A DNA stretch of 54,134 nucleotides, from the NCBI GenBank assembly GCA_900317095.1, contig ONFL01000067.1, positions 1 to 54,134 of the forward strand, given 5' to 3'. The notes below the pieces were generated by a model. That model was not told the origin of the DNA, made no database searches, and saw only the letters and a list, made by a program, of their open reading frames with translations. The first letter of the stretch is position 1; every line of letters begins with the position of its first letter. The position numbers and the translations under genes are program-made. Source of the stretch: an uncultured Eubacteriales bacterium. Its GTDB lineage: Bacteria > Bacillota > Clostridia > Lachnospirales > Lachnospiraceae. Positions 1 through 8,549 of this stretch are shown one piece after another.

Positions 1-54
1 GTTCCGGAAAATATTCTTAAATCCCTGCTTAAAACCATTCACCAGACTATACAT
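1..54 (-). CDS. ftsX: Cell division ABC permease FtsX (N-terminal fragment)
   Basis: Only the first 18 codons lie in the window; the gene continues past the left edge. The start ATG overlaps the end of ftsE by 8 bases (the ftsE stop TAG lies inside ATGTATAG), the usual translationally coupled ftsE-ftsX arrangement. The visible residues, [18 protein letters not shown], match the cytoplasmic N-terminus of FtsX proteins, where a GFKNIxRN stretch precedes the first membrane helix. FtsX is the membrane partner of FtsE and passes ATPase-driven changes to extracellular peptidoglycan hydrolases. The call rests mainly on context plus this short match. Confidence 0.8.
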   Translation of the reverse strand, partial: MYSLVNGFKQGFKNIFRN

Positions 55-730
55 AGATATACCCGCCTTTTCTTTCGTCACTGACGATCTTGCCTTTATT
101 GAGCGTCACGACTCTTTTCTGCATCCGCTCGACGATCTCCCGGTTGTGTGTTACGACAACGACCGTGGTGCCGCGCTTATTGATCTCCTCCAGCAGTTTC
201 ATGATCTCCCAGGAATTCTTGGGATCGAGATTTCCTGTAGGTTCATCTGCCAGAAGAAGCGGGGGATTATTGACCAGGGCTCTTGCCAGAGCGACTCTCT
301 GCTGCTCGCCGCCGGAAAGCTCACTGGGTTTGGATTTGTATTTTTCCTGAAGATTGACCAGCTTCAGGACATTCATCACATTATGTTTTATCTTTCTGCC
401 GGGTATGCCGATGATCCTCTGGGCAAAGGCTATATTCTCATAGACATTGCGGTCCTTAAGCAGACGGAAGTCCTGAAATACAACTCCGATGCCTCTGCGG
501 AGTTTGGGAACTCTGCTCCGGCGGAGCTTTTCCAGATTCTTTCTGTTAATATAGATGCTGCCGGATGTGGGCTCCAGTTCCTTGAGCAGAAGCTTGAACA
601 ATGTTGTCTTGCCGGAACCGCTCTGTCCGACGATGAAAACGAATTCGCCCTTCTGGATCTTCAGGCTGATCGTATCCAGGGCTTTCACATTGCCCGGATA
701 AATTTTCGTTACCTGGTCTAAGACTATCAA
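47..730 (-). CDS. ftsE: Cell division ATP-binding protein FtsE
   Basis: ABC ATPase that pairs with FtsX to control peptidoglycan hydrolases at division or elongation sites. Visible motifs: Walker [11 protein letters not shown]-loop VVFQDFRLL, signature LSGGEQQR, Walker [13 protein letters not shown] and the switch histidine in VVTHNREIV. The DEPTGNLD form and the roughly 227-residue length are typical of FtsE. An AGGAGG sits one base before the ATG at 736 but seven bases before an in-frame TTG at 730 ([12 protein letters not shown]), so TTG 730 is the better start. It overlaps ftsX and lies 22 bases downstream of the CdaR-type regulator stop on the same strand, so the three genes may be cotranscribed. 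Confidence 0.93.
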   Translation of the reverse strand: MIVLDQVTKIYPGNVKALDTISLKIQKGEFVFIVGQSGSGKTTLFKLLLKELEPTSGSIYINRKNLEKLRRSRVPKLRRGIGVVFQDFRLLKDRNVYENIAFAQRIIGIPGRKIKHNVMNVLKLVNLQEKYKSKPSELSGGEQQRVALARALVNNPPLLLADEPTGNLDPKNSWEIMKLLEEINKRGTTVVVVTHNREIVERMQKRVVTLNKGKIVSDERKGGYIYV

Positions 731-751
731 AACCATACCTCCTAGGTGTTT

Positions 752-1840
752 TTAGTACTCCACAGTCTCCATGTAATCCATATAGCGGACTACCATCAGT
801 GCGATCTTAAAGGTAATGGCATCTTCAAACACGCGAAGGTCCAGGCCTGTGCTCTTCTGAAGCTTGTCAAGCCTGTAAACCAGAGTATTCCTGTGGATAT
901 AGAGCTGGCGGCTGGTCTCCGAAACATTCAGGTTGTTCTCAAAGAACTTGTTGATCGTCGTAAGGGTCTCTTCATCGAAATCCTCCGGAGACTTGCTGCC
1001 GAAAACCTCACGGATAAACATCTTGCACAGGGGGATCGGGAGCTGATAGATCAGACGGCCGATGCCCAGGTTGCTGTAAGCCACAACACTGCGCTCTGTA
1101 TAGAAGATCTTGCCTACATCCAGCGCCATCCGTGATTCCTTGTATGAACGTGAAACATCCTTGATCTCGTGGACAATGGTGCCCAGGGCGATCTTTACGG
1201 CTGACGGATCGTCTCCGACCAGCTGGCCGTGCAGGACCCGGGCGGCCTTGACCGCGTCCTCGTATGTCTCGTTCTCCCGCAGTTCCCTTACAATGATGAT
1301 ATCCTTCTCATCTACCGCCGTGATGAAATCCTTGGGGCGTCCTGTATAAGAGGCCCTCACAACATCGACACCGCTCATATCGCGGGTCGGCTGCATCTCG
1401 ATCAGCATGACAACGCGCCGGACATCGGTGTCAATATGAAGCTTCTTCGCCCGATTGTAGATATCCACCAGCAGCAGATTATCCAGAAGCAGGTTCTTGA
1501 TAAAATTGTCTTTGTCAAAACGTTCTTTGTAGGCGACCAGAAGGCTCTGCACCTGAAAAACAGCTACCCTTCCTATCATAAAAGCGGCATCGCTGTCGCC
1601 CTTTGCAAGGATGATAAACTCCAGCTGCCGGTCGTCAAATACCTTGAAAAACTGGAAGCCCTGGATTACCTGGCTTTCCGCAGGGGAACTGACAAAGTCC
1701 AGCACATAGCTTTCATATGCCTCAGCGCCCTGGAACGTAGAAGCCAGCACCTTCCCTTCAATGTCCAGGATGCACATATCTATCTTCGTGATCGAGGAAA
1801 GGCCTTCCACCGTATTCTGCAAAATCTGATTCGAAATCAT
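752..1840 (-). CDS. CdaR/PucR-family transcriptional regulator
   Basis: A 362-residue protein with an N-terminal sensory region that opens like sugar-diacid-recognition domains (residues about 1-130), a middle GGDEF-like region, and a C-terminal PucR-type helix-turn-helix. The HTH is recognisable from NLNVSETSRQLYIHRNTLVYRL near residues 305-326, the hallmark of the CdaR/PucR family. Such proteins usually activate carbohydrate or purine catabolic genes, but no such operon adjoins here; the gene instead precedes ftsE. The physiological signal cannot be read from the sequence. The start has AAGGAG seven bases upstream. It is divergent from the SDR gene across an AT-rich promoter region. Confidence 0.82.
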   Translation of the reverse strand: MISNQILQNTVEGLSSITKIDMCILDIEGKVLASTFQGAEAYESYVLDFVSSPAESQVIQGFQFFKVFDDRQLEFIILAKGDSDAAFMIGRVAVFQVQSLLVAYKERFDKDNFIKNLLLDNLLLVDIYNRAKKLHIDTDVRRVVMLIEMQPTRDMSGVDVVRASYTGRPKDFITAVDEKDIIIVRELRENETYEDAVKAARVLHGQLVGDDPSAVKIALGTIVHEIKDVSRSYKESRMALDVGKIFYTERSVVAYSNLGIGRLIYQLPIPLCKMFIREVFGSKSPEDFDEETLTTINKFFENNLNVSETSRQLYIHRNTLVYRLDKLQKSTGLDLRVFEDAITFKIALMVVRYMDYMETVEY

Positions 1841-2233
1841 ATCTCACTCCTTGTTATGCATGATATACACCTATTTTTCTATAATATAGCATGATAACAT
1901 AAAAATAAAGAGTTTTTATGTATTTTTTATAATAATCTTGGCGATTATTCGTATAAATTTGATCAAATGACGAATGATCGTGCCTCCAATCACGATTTTG
2001 ACTAATATACGGACTCTTTTTCGGCAAAAATACCAATTGCCCTCTTCTTCGAGGTTAAGTGTTACTATAACAGCTTTTACCAATTATTGCAATATTATTT
2101 CGGTATACTTAACAATTTCTTAATATTTTACGCCTTTTTGACAGCAATATGTGCTTATGATACAGTAAAAACAGCCTGAAAGGGAACTGAAATGAAAGAA
2201 AAATGCCGTGACAGCGGCCTATGGAGGGTTAAA
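1841..2233. other. AT-rich divergent intergenic region
   Basis: 393 bases between the divergent CdaR-type regulator and the SDR reductase with no convincing gene. It holds the reductase promoter (2138-2166) and, on the minus strand, AT-rich sequence including a TATATTATA run near 1875-1885 that could supply the -10 of the regulator. An in-frame ATG at 2192 precedes the reductase, but the ribosome binding site supports 2234. Confidence 0.6.
2138..2166 (+). promoter_or_regulatory. Sigma-A-type promoter for the SDR gene
   Basis: A perfect -35 TTGACA (2138-2143), a 17-base spacer and a -10 TACAGT (2161-2166, four of six consensus bases). It lies about 68 bases upstream of the chosen reductase start and is the best promoter match on this strand in the intergenic region. 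Confidence 0.65.
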
Positions 2234-2965
2234 ATGGGAAAAATTGCTGTGATTACAGGCGCATCCAGGGGTATTGGTGCCGCAGCCGCGCGTATTCTTG
2301 CAGAGAACGGCTATGATCTTGCCCTGTCCTGCAGGAAAAATATGGAAATGCTGCAGACACTTGCAGGGGATCTGGAAAAGAATTACCGGACCCGCAGCTT
2401 CTGTTTCTGCGGGGACATGGGGGACTACAGACAGGCAGGGGAATTTATCAGCAAGGCACAGGAGGATCTGGGACCTGCCGACGTTCTTATCAATAACGCC
2501 GGGGTCTCCTGGATCGGCCTGCTGACAGACATGACGGCGCGGGACTGGGATGAAGTGATCCGCAGCAACCTGACCTCTGTCTTCAACTGCTGCCATGAAG
2601 TTATCCCTGCCATGGTCCATCGCAAGAGCGGCCGCATCATCAACATCTCTTCTGTCTGGGGCTGCTGCGGCGCCTCCTGCGAAGCTGCCTACTCAGCTTC
2701 AAAGGGCGGAGTTAACGCGCTGACCCAGGCTCTTGCAAAGGAACTGGCGCCCTCCGGCATCAGCGTAAACGCGATCGCCTGCGGCACCATCGATACCTCC
2801 ATGAATGCTTTTCTCTCCCCGCAGGAGAGGCAGACACTGGAAGAGGAAATTCCTGCAGGCCGCTTTGCCCGTCCGGAGGAGGTCGGAGATACGATCCTCA
2901 GTCTCTGCAATACTACAACCTATCTGACCGGTCAGATCATCCGCCTGGACGGAGGATGGATCTAA
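2234..2965 (+). CDS. SDR-family 3-oxoacyl-ACP reductase-like protein
   Basis: A 243-residue classical short-chain dehydrogenase/reductase. Residues 1-20 carry the NAD(P)-binding TGASRGIG, followed by NNAG, the catalytic serine in NISSVWG and the catalytic YSASKGG; the C-terminus ends with a FabG-like YLTGQIIRLDGGWI. The family reduces keto groups with NADPH; FabG acts in fatty acid synthesis, but an isolated Firmicutes copy outside a fab cluster can do other jobs, for example the YmfI type that matures elongation factor P. The substrate cannot be fixed here. Start chosen at 2234 because GGAGGG lies about seven bases upstream; the ATG at 2192 lacks such a site. Monocistronic, ending at a strong bidirectional hairpin. 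Confidence 0.85.
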   Translation: MGKIAVITGASRGIGAAAARILAENGYDLALSCRKNMEMLQTLAGDLEKNYRTRSFCFCGDMGDYRQAGEFISKAQEDLGPADVLINNAGVSWIGLLTDMTARDWDEVIRSNLTSVFNCCHEVIPAMVHRKSGRIINISSVWGCCGASCEAAYSASKGGVNALTQALAKELAPSGISVNAIACGTIDTSMNAFLSPQERQTLEEEIPAGRFARPEEVGDTILSLCNTTTYLTGQIIRLDGGWI

Positions 2966-2994
2966 ACCAGACCGTGATCAAAAACAGGCAAAAA

Positions 2995-3030
2995 AATCTC
3001 CTGTCTGCAGTTTCATGCAGACAGGAGATT
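2995..3030. terminator. Bidirectional intrinsic terminator
   Basis: A perfect 15-base-pair stem (2995-3009 with 3016-3030) around a six-base loop, with TTTTATT on the plus side and six Ts on the minus side. It lies between the convergent SDR and M23 peptidase genes and should end both transcripts. Confidence 0.92.
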
Positions 3031-3054
3031 TTATTATCCTTTCATTGCAGCTTA

Positions 3055-4461
3055 TCAGTATAAATAAGCGAGGGGATTGACATAAGAACCGCCAACCGTA
3101 ACGCCAAAGTGAAGGTGAGGTCCTGTTGTTACACCGGTCATGCCGACATAACCGATCGTCTGTCCCTGGGATACGGTGGAACCCGCGCTGACAGCAAAGC
3201 TTGCCAGGTGCTCATACCAGGTATTGACACCGTTGCCGTGGCTGATGACTACATAATTGCCCATGGCACTCTGGAATCCGGTCGTAATAACAGTACCGGA
3301 GGCTGCCGCCCCTACAGAAGTTCCGTATCCCGCCGCGATATCGATGCCGCGGTGGAAGCTGGACGCCCCCGCTGTCGGCGCGGATCTGTATCCAAATGAA
3401 GATGTAATACTGCCGCTTACCGGCCAGATCATTCCCGTACTGCTGTAAGAGGAGGACGATGAACTGCCAGAGCTGCTGCTGGAAGAGGAACTTCCCGAGC
3501 TGCTGCTGGAAGACGAACTGCTGCTGTAAGATGAACTGCTGGAGCTGCTGCTGTAAGATGAGCTGCTGGACGAACTGCTGGATGAAGATCCGGAAACACT
3601 TGCGCTGTATCTGCTGGCCGCTGCGGCCTTCTCCTGGGCTGCCTTCCTTGCCGCCGCTTCAGCTGCCGCCTTCTGTCTTGCCTCTTCTTCCGCCTTCTTG
3701 CGGGCTGCTTCTTCAGCGGCCTTGCGCTCCTGCTCTATGATCTGTGCCAGAACCTGGTTCTCGGCATCTATTTCTTCCTGTGTAGATGAGATGTCGGAAT
3801 TTACAGAATCAATATTGGAACCAATTGCTACCAGCTCTTCCTCTTTCTGGGCAACGATCTTCTCTACGTTCTGCTTCTCCAGTTCGTATTTCTCCTTCTG
3901 GGCTTTCTGAAGCTCCTGCTTCTCTTCCAGCTGCTTCTCATAATCAGCTATCTTCTGCTCTGTCTCCTGCAGAGAAACCAGCAGATTCTCATCATACTCA
4001 TTGATCTTGGAAGCATACTCTGAATTATTAAGAATATCCTTTAGATTGCTTGCTCCCAGGAAGATCTCGTAATAATCCTCATCGCCGGATTCGTATATAG
4101 CCTGAATCCTGGCCTTGAGCGCCTTATACTGTGTCTCCCGGTCTTCCTTAGCCTGCTCCAGATTATCATTCGTAACCTTTATCTCCGCTGCCGTCTTATC
4201 GATCTGCGCGGAAACCTCTTCCAGCTGGGAAAGATAGGTCTTGATCTTGGCATCCAGCTCTTTAATATAAGATTCTGTGTCTGACTTATTCTTCTTCAGA
4301 TCAGCCAGCTGGGACTCCAGCTGAGACTGCTGATTCTTTAAATCTTCAATAGATGACTGAACCTCTGCCTTGGTCGCGGCAAAAGCTGGAAATGTCGGCA
4401 TTACAAGTGAAAAACCAAGCACTGCTGCAGCAAGAAATGCAGGTACTCTTCTTTTCTTCAT
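3055..4461 (-). CDS. Secreted coiled-coil M23 peptidoglycan endopeptidase
   Basis: 468 residues. Order: signal peptide (residues 1 to about 29, MKKRR start and AFAA cleavage), long heptad-rich coiled coil (about 30-245), Ala/Lys/Glu-rich helix (about 245-285), an extreme serine-rich linker with scattered Tyr and Gly (about 290-355), and a C-terminal M23/LytM domain (about 360-468). The zinc motifs HRGIDIA and HLHFG are present, so the domain looks active against cell-wall cross-bridges. The coiled-coil-plus-hydrolase layout resembles PcsB/CwlO/EnvC-type partners of FtsEX, and ftsE is about 2.3 kb away. The start at 4461 has AAGGAGG upstream; an upstream in-frame ATG at 4560 lies beyond an inverted repeat and is unlikely. 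Confidence 0.88.
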   Translation of the reverse strand: MKKRRVPAFLAAAVLGFSLVMPTFPAFAATKAEVQSSIEDLKNQQSQLESQLADLKKNKSDTESYIKELDAKIKTYLSQLEEVSAQIDKTAAEIKVTNDNLEQAKEDRETQYKALKARIQAIYESGDEDYYEIFLGASNLKDILNNSEYASKINEYDENLLVSLQETEQKIADYEKQLEEKQELQKAQKEKYELEKQNVEKIVAQKEEELVAIGSNIDSVNSDISSTQEEIDAENQVLAQIIEQERKAAEEAARKKAEEEARQKAAAEAAARKAAQEKAAAASRYSASVSGSSSSSSSSSSSYSSSSSSSSYSSSSSSSSSSGSSSSSSSSGSSSSSSYSSTGMIWPVSGSITSSFGYRSAPTAGASSFHRGIDIAAGYGTSVGAAASGTVITTGFQSAMGNYVVISHGNGVNTWYEHLASFAVSAGSTVSQGQTIGYVGMTGVTTGPHLHFGVTVGGSYVNPLAYLY

Positions 4462-4495
4462 GTATGTCCTCCTTAAATGCAAAGTATAAAAATAA

Positions 4496-4541
4496 ACACT
4501 GTAAATTTGTTTACTTTTCCTTTTATCCAAATTTACAGTGT
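4496..4541. repeat. Perfect 13-bp inverted repeat upstream of the M23 peptidase
   Basis: ACACTGTAAATTT at 4496-4508 is exactly mirrored by AAATTTACAGTGT at 4529-4541, with a 20-base AT-rich gap. It sits 35-80 bases before the M23 start, where the promoter would be (a TATACT box occurs at about 4480-4485 on the minus strand). It could be a two-site operator or a leader hairpin; the sequence alone does not decide. Confidence 0.75.
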
Positions 4542-4626
4542 CTATTATAACACAATGCATTTTTATTTCAAGCCTGTTTCTAATTTATTTCGAAATTATT
4601 ACATTTTCTCCCGTATCTCCGGACAC

Positions 4627-5625
4627 TTACCGCTCTTCACGGAAATATGGCAGTCCCAGCGAAGCAGGCGGCTGGTTCTCCTTCTTATCCCGCATGCTGA
4701 TCACGATCAGTACGACGATCGTTACAACATAAGGCAGCATTTTGTAAAGCTCCTTGACAGCAAGGTTGGTCCCGGTAGGAATATACAAGTAGAGGATGTA
4801 GAGACCGCCGAAGAGGATAGATGCAAATACACTGATATTCGGGCGCCAGATGGTGAAAATTACCAGTGCGATTGCCAGCCAGCCTCTGTCTCCGAATCCA
4901 TCATTGGACCAGACGCCGGAAGTGAAATCCATGACATAGTAAAGACCGCCCATTCCCGCAATGACACTGCCTATGCAGGTGGACAGATATTTATATTTTG
5001 AAACATTAATACCGGCGGAGTCTGCTGTGGCAGGGTTCTCTCCTACCGCTCTCAGATGCAGGCCTACTCTTGTATGGGCAAGAATATAAGCCGTGACGAA
5101 GGCAATGACGATCGCGGTGTAAGCCAGAAAGCCGTAGGAGAGGAAAATCTTTCCAAAGGCGCCCAGCTTATCTACGCCCGGGAGCATCTTCGAAAAGCGG
5201 GCACTGGTACTCGACAGAGCGACAGATGGTACATCGCTTCCGGTCAGCTTTATCAGAGATCCTCCGAAGAAATTGCCGAAACCGACGCCGAATGTCGTCA
5301 TGGCCAGACCGGTTACATTCTGATTTGCACGCAGTGTTACCGTAAGAAAGCAATATAGAAGTCCCATCAACAGGGAACCCACTATAGAGCAGATCAGCGG
5401 AATGAAGATCGCCGCAGCCGTATTCATCGGCGCGCCGGAGGCCTTGAGAGACTGCTCATAAAGAAAGGCGCCGATTACGCCGCTCATGGCTCCTACATAC
5501 ATGATGCCTGGAATGCCCAGATTCAGATTGCCGGACTTCTCGGTCAGAGTCTCACCGGTACTTCCAAACAAAAGCGGGATGCCCTGGCCCACGGCACGCG
5601 GAATAAAGGATACAAAATTAAACAT
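4627..5625 (-). CDS. BMP-type ABC transporter permease (second subunit)
   Basis: A 332-residue polytopic membrane protein of the BPD_transp_2 family, with about eight to nine hydrophobic segments and the family signature GENPATADSAGIN. Its N-terminal region (TLTEKSGNLNLGIPGIMYVGA) is typical of the YufQ/NupC-like nucleoside permease. With the preceding permease, ATPase and BMP lipoprotein it forms an importer, most often for nucleosides in Gram-positives. It starts four bases after the upstream permease stop, so the pair is translationally linked. No dedicated terminator was seen after it. Confidence 0.88.
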   Translation of the reverse strand: MFNFVSFIPRAVGQGIPLLFGSTGETLTEKSGNLNLGIPGIMYVGAMSGVIGAFLYEQSLKASGAPMNTAAAIFIPLICSIVGSLLMGLLYCFLTVTLRANQNVTGLAMTTFGVGFGNFFGGSLIKLTGSDVPSVALSSTSARFSKMLPGVDKLGAFGKIFLSYGFLAYTAIVIAFVTAYILAHTRVGLHLRAVGENPATADSAGINVSKYKYLSTCIGSVIAGMGGLYYVMDFTSGVWSNDGFGDRGWLAIALVIFTIWRPNISVFASILFGGLYILYLYIPTGTNLAVKELYKMLPYVVTIVVLIVISMRDKKENQPPASLGLPYFREER

Positions 5626-5628
5626 TTT

Positions 5629-6726
5629 CTATGCCTCCTTCTCGCCGTCGGAACGCCGGCGGATCTGATAATTGATAAAGAATTCGCTTCCGATGATGAA
5701 GAAAATGATGATTCCGGTGAGAATGTCCGCAAAGGACTGATTCAGCCCGAACATCGTGGAGATCTCCGTAGCGCCTTTGCTCAGAAACGCGATCAGGAAG
5801 CTGGTGAATATCATCCCTATGGGGCTGAACTTAGCCATCCAGGCAACCATAACCGCGGTGAACCCCCGTCCTCCTGCCAGCGATGTGGTAATGGTATGAT
5901 TGGTCCCGGCTACCAGCAGCAGGCCGGTGAGACCGCAGATGGCGCCTGACAGGCACATGGTGCGGATAATGACCTTCTTTACATTGATCCCGACATAGCG
6001 GGCCGTGTTCTGGCTCTCGCCGACAACGGCAATCTCGTAGCCGTGCTTCGTATAGTTCATATAGATATACATGAATACGGTAACAGCGGCCACGATCAGG
6101 ATGTTCAGCAGGTATTTGTTGTGCCCGATCATAGGAAACCAGCCGGCTTCACTGGCCTGATTAATGATGCCGACCTTTCCGGAACCCTTGGGAACTTCCC
6201 ATACAATGATGAAATAAGCCATCAGCTGAGTACCTACATAGTTCATCATCAGGGTGAAGAGGGTCTCGTTTGTATTATATTTTGCCTTGAAGAAGGCGGG
6301 GATCGCACCCCACAGAGCTCCTGCCGCAAGACTGACCACGATCATGAGGATCATGAGGACCGGGCCGGGAACTTTGTCGCCCAGCAGTATCATCACGGCG
6401 CCTGTAGCCAGGCAGCCGACCAGAACCTGCCCCTCGCCGCCGATATTCCAGAATTTCATCTTGAAGGCGGGAGCCAGTCCCAGGGAAATGCAGAGCAGTA
6501 TGGAAAGCTCCTGCAGCAGCACCCATACACGGCGGGGAGTCGACAGATTCCCCTTTATCATTGTTGCATACACATCCAGCGGGTTCAGACCTGTCAGCAG
6601 CGTCGTGATAACGGCACAGGCGATCAGAGCAAGGATCAGGGCTATTGCCCGGATTCCCCAGGCCTTGTACCATACCATATGCGGCCGGCGGGCAACATGA
6701 AACAGAGGTCCCTTTTTATCATTCAT
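5629..6726 (-). CDS. BMP-type ABC transporter permease (first subunit)
   Basis: A polytopic BPD_transp_2 permease of 365 residues, partner of the downstream permease (YufP-like). It shows several hydrophobic helices and the conserved GESQNTARYVGIN cytoplasmic loop that contacts the ATPase. The ATG at 6726 overlaps the ATPase stop by 8 bases and has GGAGGT 10-11 bases upstream; a TTG at 6744 is possible but places the ribosome site inside the gene. Substrate is inferred from the family only; riboflavin- or sugar-specific relatives exist. Confidence 0.88.
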   Translation of the reverse strand: MNDKKGPLFHVARRPHMVWYKAWGIRAIALILALIACAVITTLLTGLNPLDVYATMIKGNLSTPRRVWVLLQELSILLCISLGLAPAFKMKFWNIGGEGQVLVGCLATGAVMILLGDKVPGPVLMILMIVVSLAAGALWGAIPAFFKAKYNTNETLFTLMMNYVGTQLMAYFIIVWEVPKGSGKVGIINQASEAGWFPMIGHNKYLLNILIVAAVTVFMYIYMNYTKHGYEIAVVGESQNTARYVGINVKKVIIRTMCLSGAICGLTGLLLVAGTNHTITTSLAGGRGFTAVMVAWMAKFSPIGMIFTSFLIAFLSKGATEISTMFGLNQSFADILTGIIIFFIIGSEFFINYQIRRRSDGEKEA

Positions 6727-8260
6727 CAGCGTCTTCACCTCCAAGAGAAGTCATTAACAGGCCGACCTCATTCTTTTCGGCTGTGCGGCCGTCCAGAATT
6801 CCGCTGACTTTGCCCTCGCAGAGAACAAGGATGCGGTCGGAGAGCTCAAGCAGAACATCCAGGTCTTCACCGACATAGATGACTGCTACACCCCGCTCTT
6901 TCTGTTGATTGATCAGGTCATAGATCGTATAAGAAGAATTGATATCCAGTCCGCGCACCGCATAAGCGGCCAGCAGAACAGAAGGCGCGGAAGCGATCTC
7001 ACGGCCTACCAGGACCTTCTGGACATTGCCGCCGGAAAGCCTGCGCACCGGGGTCGAAAGGCCCGGCGTGCTCACTTCCAGCTCGTCGACGACCTTTTCC
7101 GCCACGTTGTGGGGGAATTTGCGGTCGGTAAGAATAGAACTTCCCCGACGGAAAGACCTCAGCATCATATTGTCCACCAGGTCCATGCTGCCCACCAGAC
7201 CCATGCCGAGCCGGTCCTCCGGTACGAAGGAAAGAGCGACCCCCATGTTGGAAATGGTCAGAGGATCCTTTCCAAGCAGTTCCTCCGTCTCCCCGCTGTC
7301 ATTAATATAGCTTATGCTCCCTTTCTCGGCAGGCTGCAGACCTGCAATGGCCTCCAGCAGTTCCTTCTGGCCTGACCCGGATATGCCGGCAACACCCAGG
7401 ATTTCCCCGCTGTTGGCGGTGAATGAAACATCATCCAGCTTGATCAGACCGTCCGAACTGCGCACGGTCAGTCCCTCCACTTTGATGCGGGGTCTGGCAT
7501 TCACCGGATCCGGTCTGCGGATATTCAGCTGTACCGCGTGGCCGACCATCATGTTGGTCATCTCCTGCGCGTTGGTATCCTTTGTAGTCAGCATGCCGGC
7601 AAACTTACCATGCCGGAGAATGGCGACCCGATCCGAGATCTCCTCAACCTCATGCAGCTTGTGGGTAATGATGACAATGGCCTTGTTATCTTTCTTCATA
7701 TTGCGGAGAACACCAAAAAGTTTCTCGGTCTCCTGGGGAGTCAGCACCGCGGTAGGTTCATCCAGGATCAGAATATCCGCATTCCTATAGAGCACCTTGA
7801 CGATTTCCACCGTCTGCTTCTGTGATACGGACATATCATAAATCTTCTGATTGGGATCCAGGTCAAAACCATAGCGGCTGCAGATCCCGGTGATCCTGGC
7901 CGCGGCTGCCTTCATATCCAGTTTGCCCTCATTCTTGAGTCCGAGAATGATATTCTCTGCCGCCGTCATAACATCCACCAGCATGTAATGCTGATGGATC
8001 ATACCGATCCCCAGGTCAAATGCGTCTCTGGGCGAGCGGATCACCGCCTCTTTCCCATTTACAAGGATCTGCCCGCCATCCGGAAAGTAGATGCCTGCAA
8101 GCATATTCATAAGTGTCGTCTTTCCGCTGCCGTTCTCACCCAGCAGGGAAAGGATCTCTCCCCGACGGATATCCAGTGATACATCATCATTGGCCGCAAC
8201 CGGGCCGAAATTTTTCGTAATGTGCTGCATGCTTACCGCCACATTCGCGTCCTTGTCCAA
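6719..8260 (-). CDS. BMP-type ABC transporter ATPase (two nucleotide-binding domains)
   Basis: 513 residues with two fused ABC ATPase domains, as in YufO/RbsA. Domain one has Walker A GENGSGKTT and Walker B ILILDEPTAVLT but an atypical signature MSVSQKQ. Domain two is degenerate, as usual for the family: GISGSGQKE, signature RLSGGNVQK and a Walker B region LLAAYAVRGLDI lacking the normal acidic pair. Start: TTG at 8260 follows GGGAGGAAGAG and gives family-normal length; the ORF remains open to 8332, but that extension is Pro/Gly-rich and unlike the family. The preceding terminator-like hairpin suggests it is made at lower level than the binding lipoprotein. Confidence 0.87.
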   Translation of the reverse strand: MDKDANVAVSMQHITKNFGPVAANDDVSLDIRRGEILSLLGENGSGKTTLMNMLAGIYFPDGGQILVNGKEAVIRSPRDAFDLGIGMIHQHYMLVDVMTAAENIILGLKNEGKLDMKAAAARITGICSRYGFDLDPNQKIYDMSVSQKQTVEIVKVLYRNADILILDEPTAVLTPQETEKLFGVLRNMKKDNKAIVIITHKLHEVEEISDRVAILRHGKFAGMLTTKDTNAQEMTNMMVGHAVQLNIRRPDPVNARPRIKVEGLTVRSSDGLIKLDDVSFTANSGEILGVAGISGSGQKELLEAIAGLQPAEKGSISYINDSGETEELLGKDPLTISNMGVALSFVPEDRLGMGLVGSMDLVDNMMLRSFRRGSSILTDRKFPHNVAEKVVDELEVSTPGLSTPVRRLSGGNVQKVLVGREIASAPSVLLAAYAVRGLDINSSYTIYDLINQQKERGVAVIYVGEDLDVLLELSDRILVLCEGKVSGILDGRTAEKNEVGLLMTSLGGEDADE

Positions 8261-8476
8261 ACTCTTCCTCCCTTCCGGCCCTGCCGGCAGAAATACATTC
8301 CCTCCGCCGGGTCCCCGCAGATTCCCGGTCAAAGCACAGAAATGCTTTCTCTTAACAATAGGCCTTCTGCCTGTGTCATCTGATGCACAGGCCGCCCGGC
8401 GCCGTGAGAATATTCCTCAGCCGCCGGTCCGCCTTTGCAGCAGACCATCCAAAAAGACTATTCCTGATAACTTAAA

Positions 8477-8510
8477 CAGGAAGGCTCCGGCTGCCGCCGG
8501 AGGCTTCCTG
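8477..8510 (-). terminator. Intra-operon hairpin after the BMP lipoprotein gene
   Basis: On the minus strand CAGGAAG and CTCCGGC pair with GCCGGAG and CTTCCTG across one mismatch and a short loop, followed by TTTAAGTT. It lies 40-73 bases beyond the lipoprotein stop and before the ATPase, a position used in binding-protein operons to lower downstream expression. Confidence 0.6.
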
Positions 8511-8549
8511 CCTGTCCTGAACCTCTCTGTTCAGTTTACGATATTCTGT

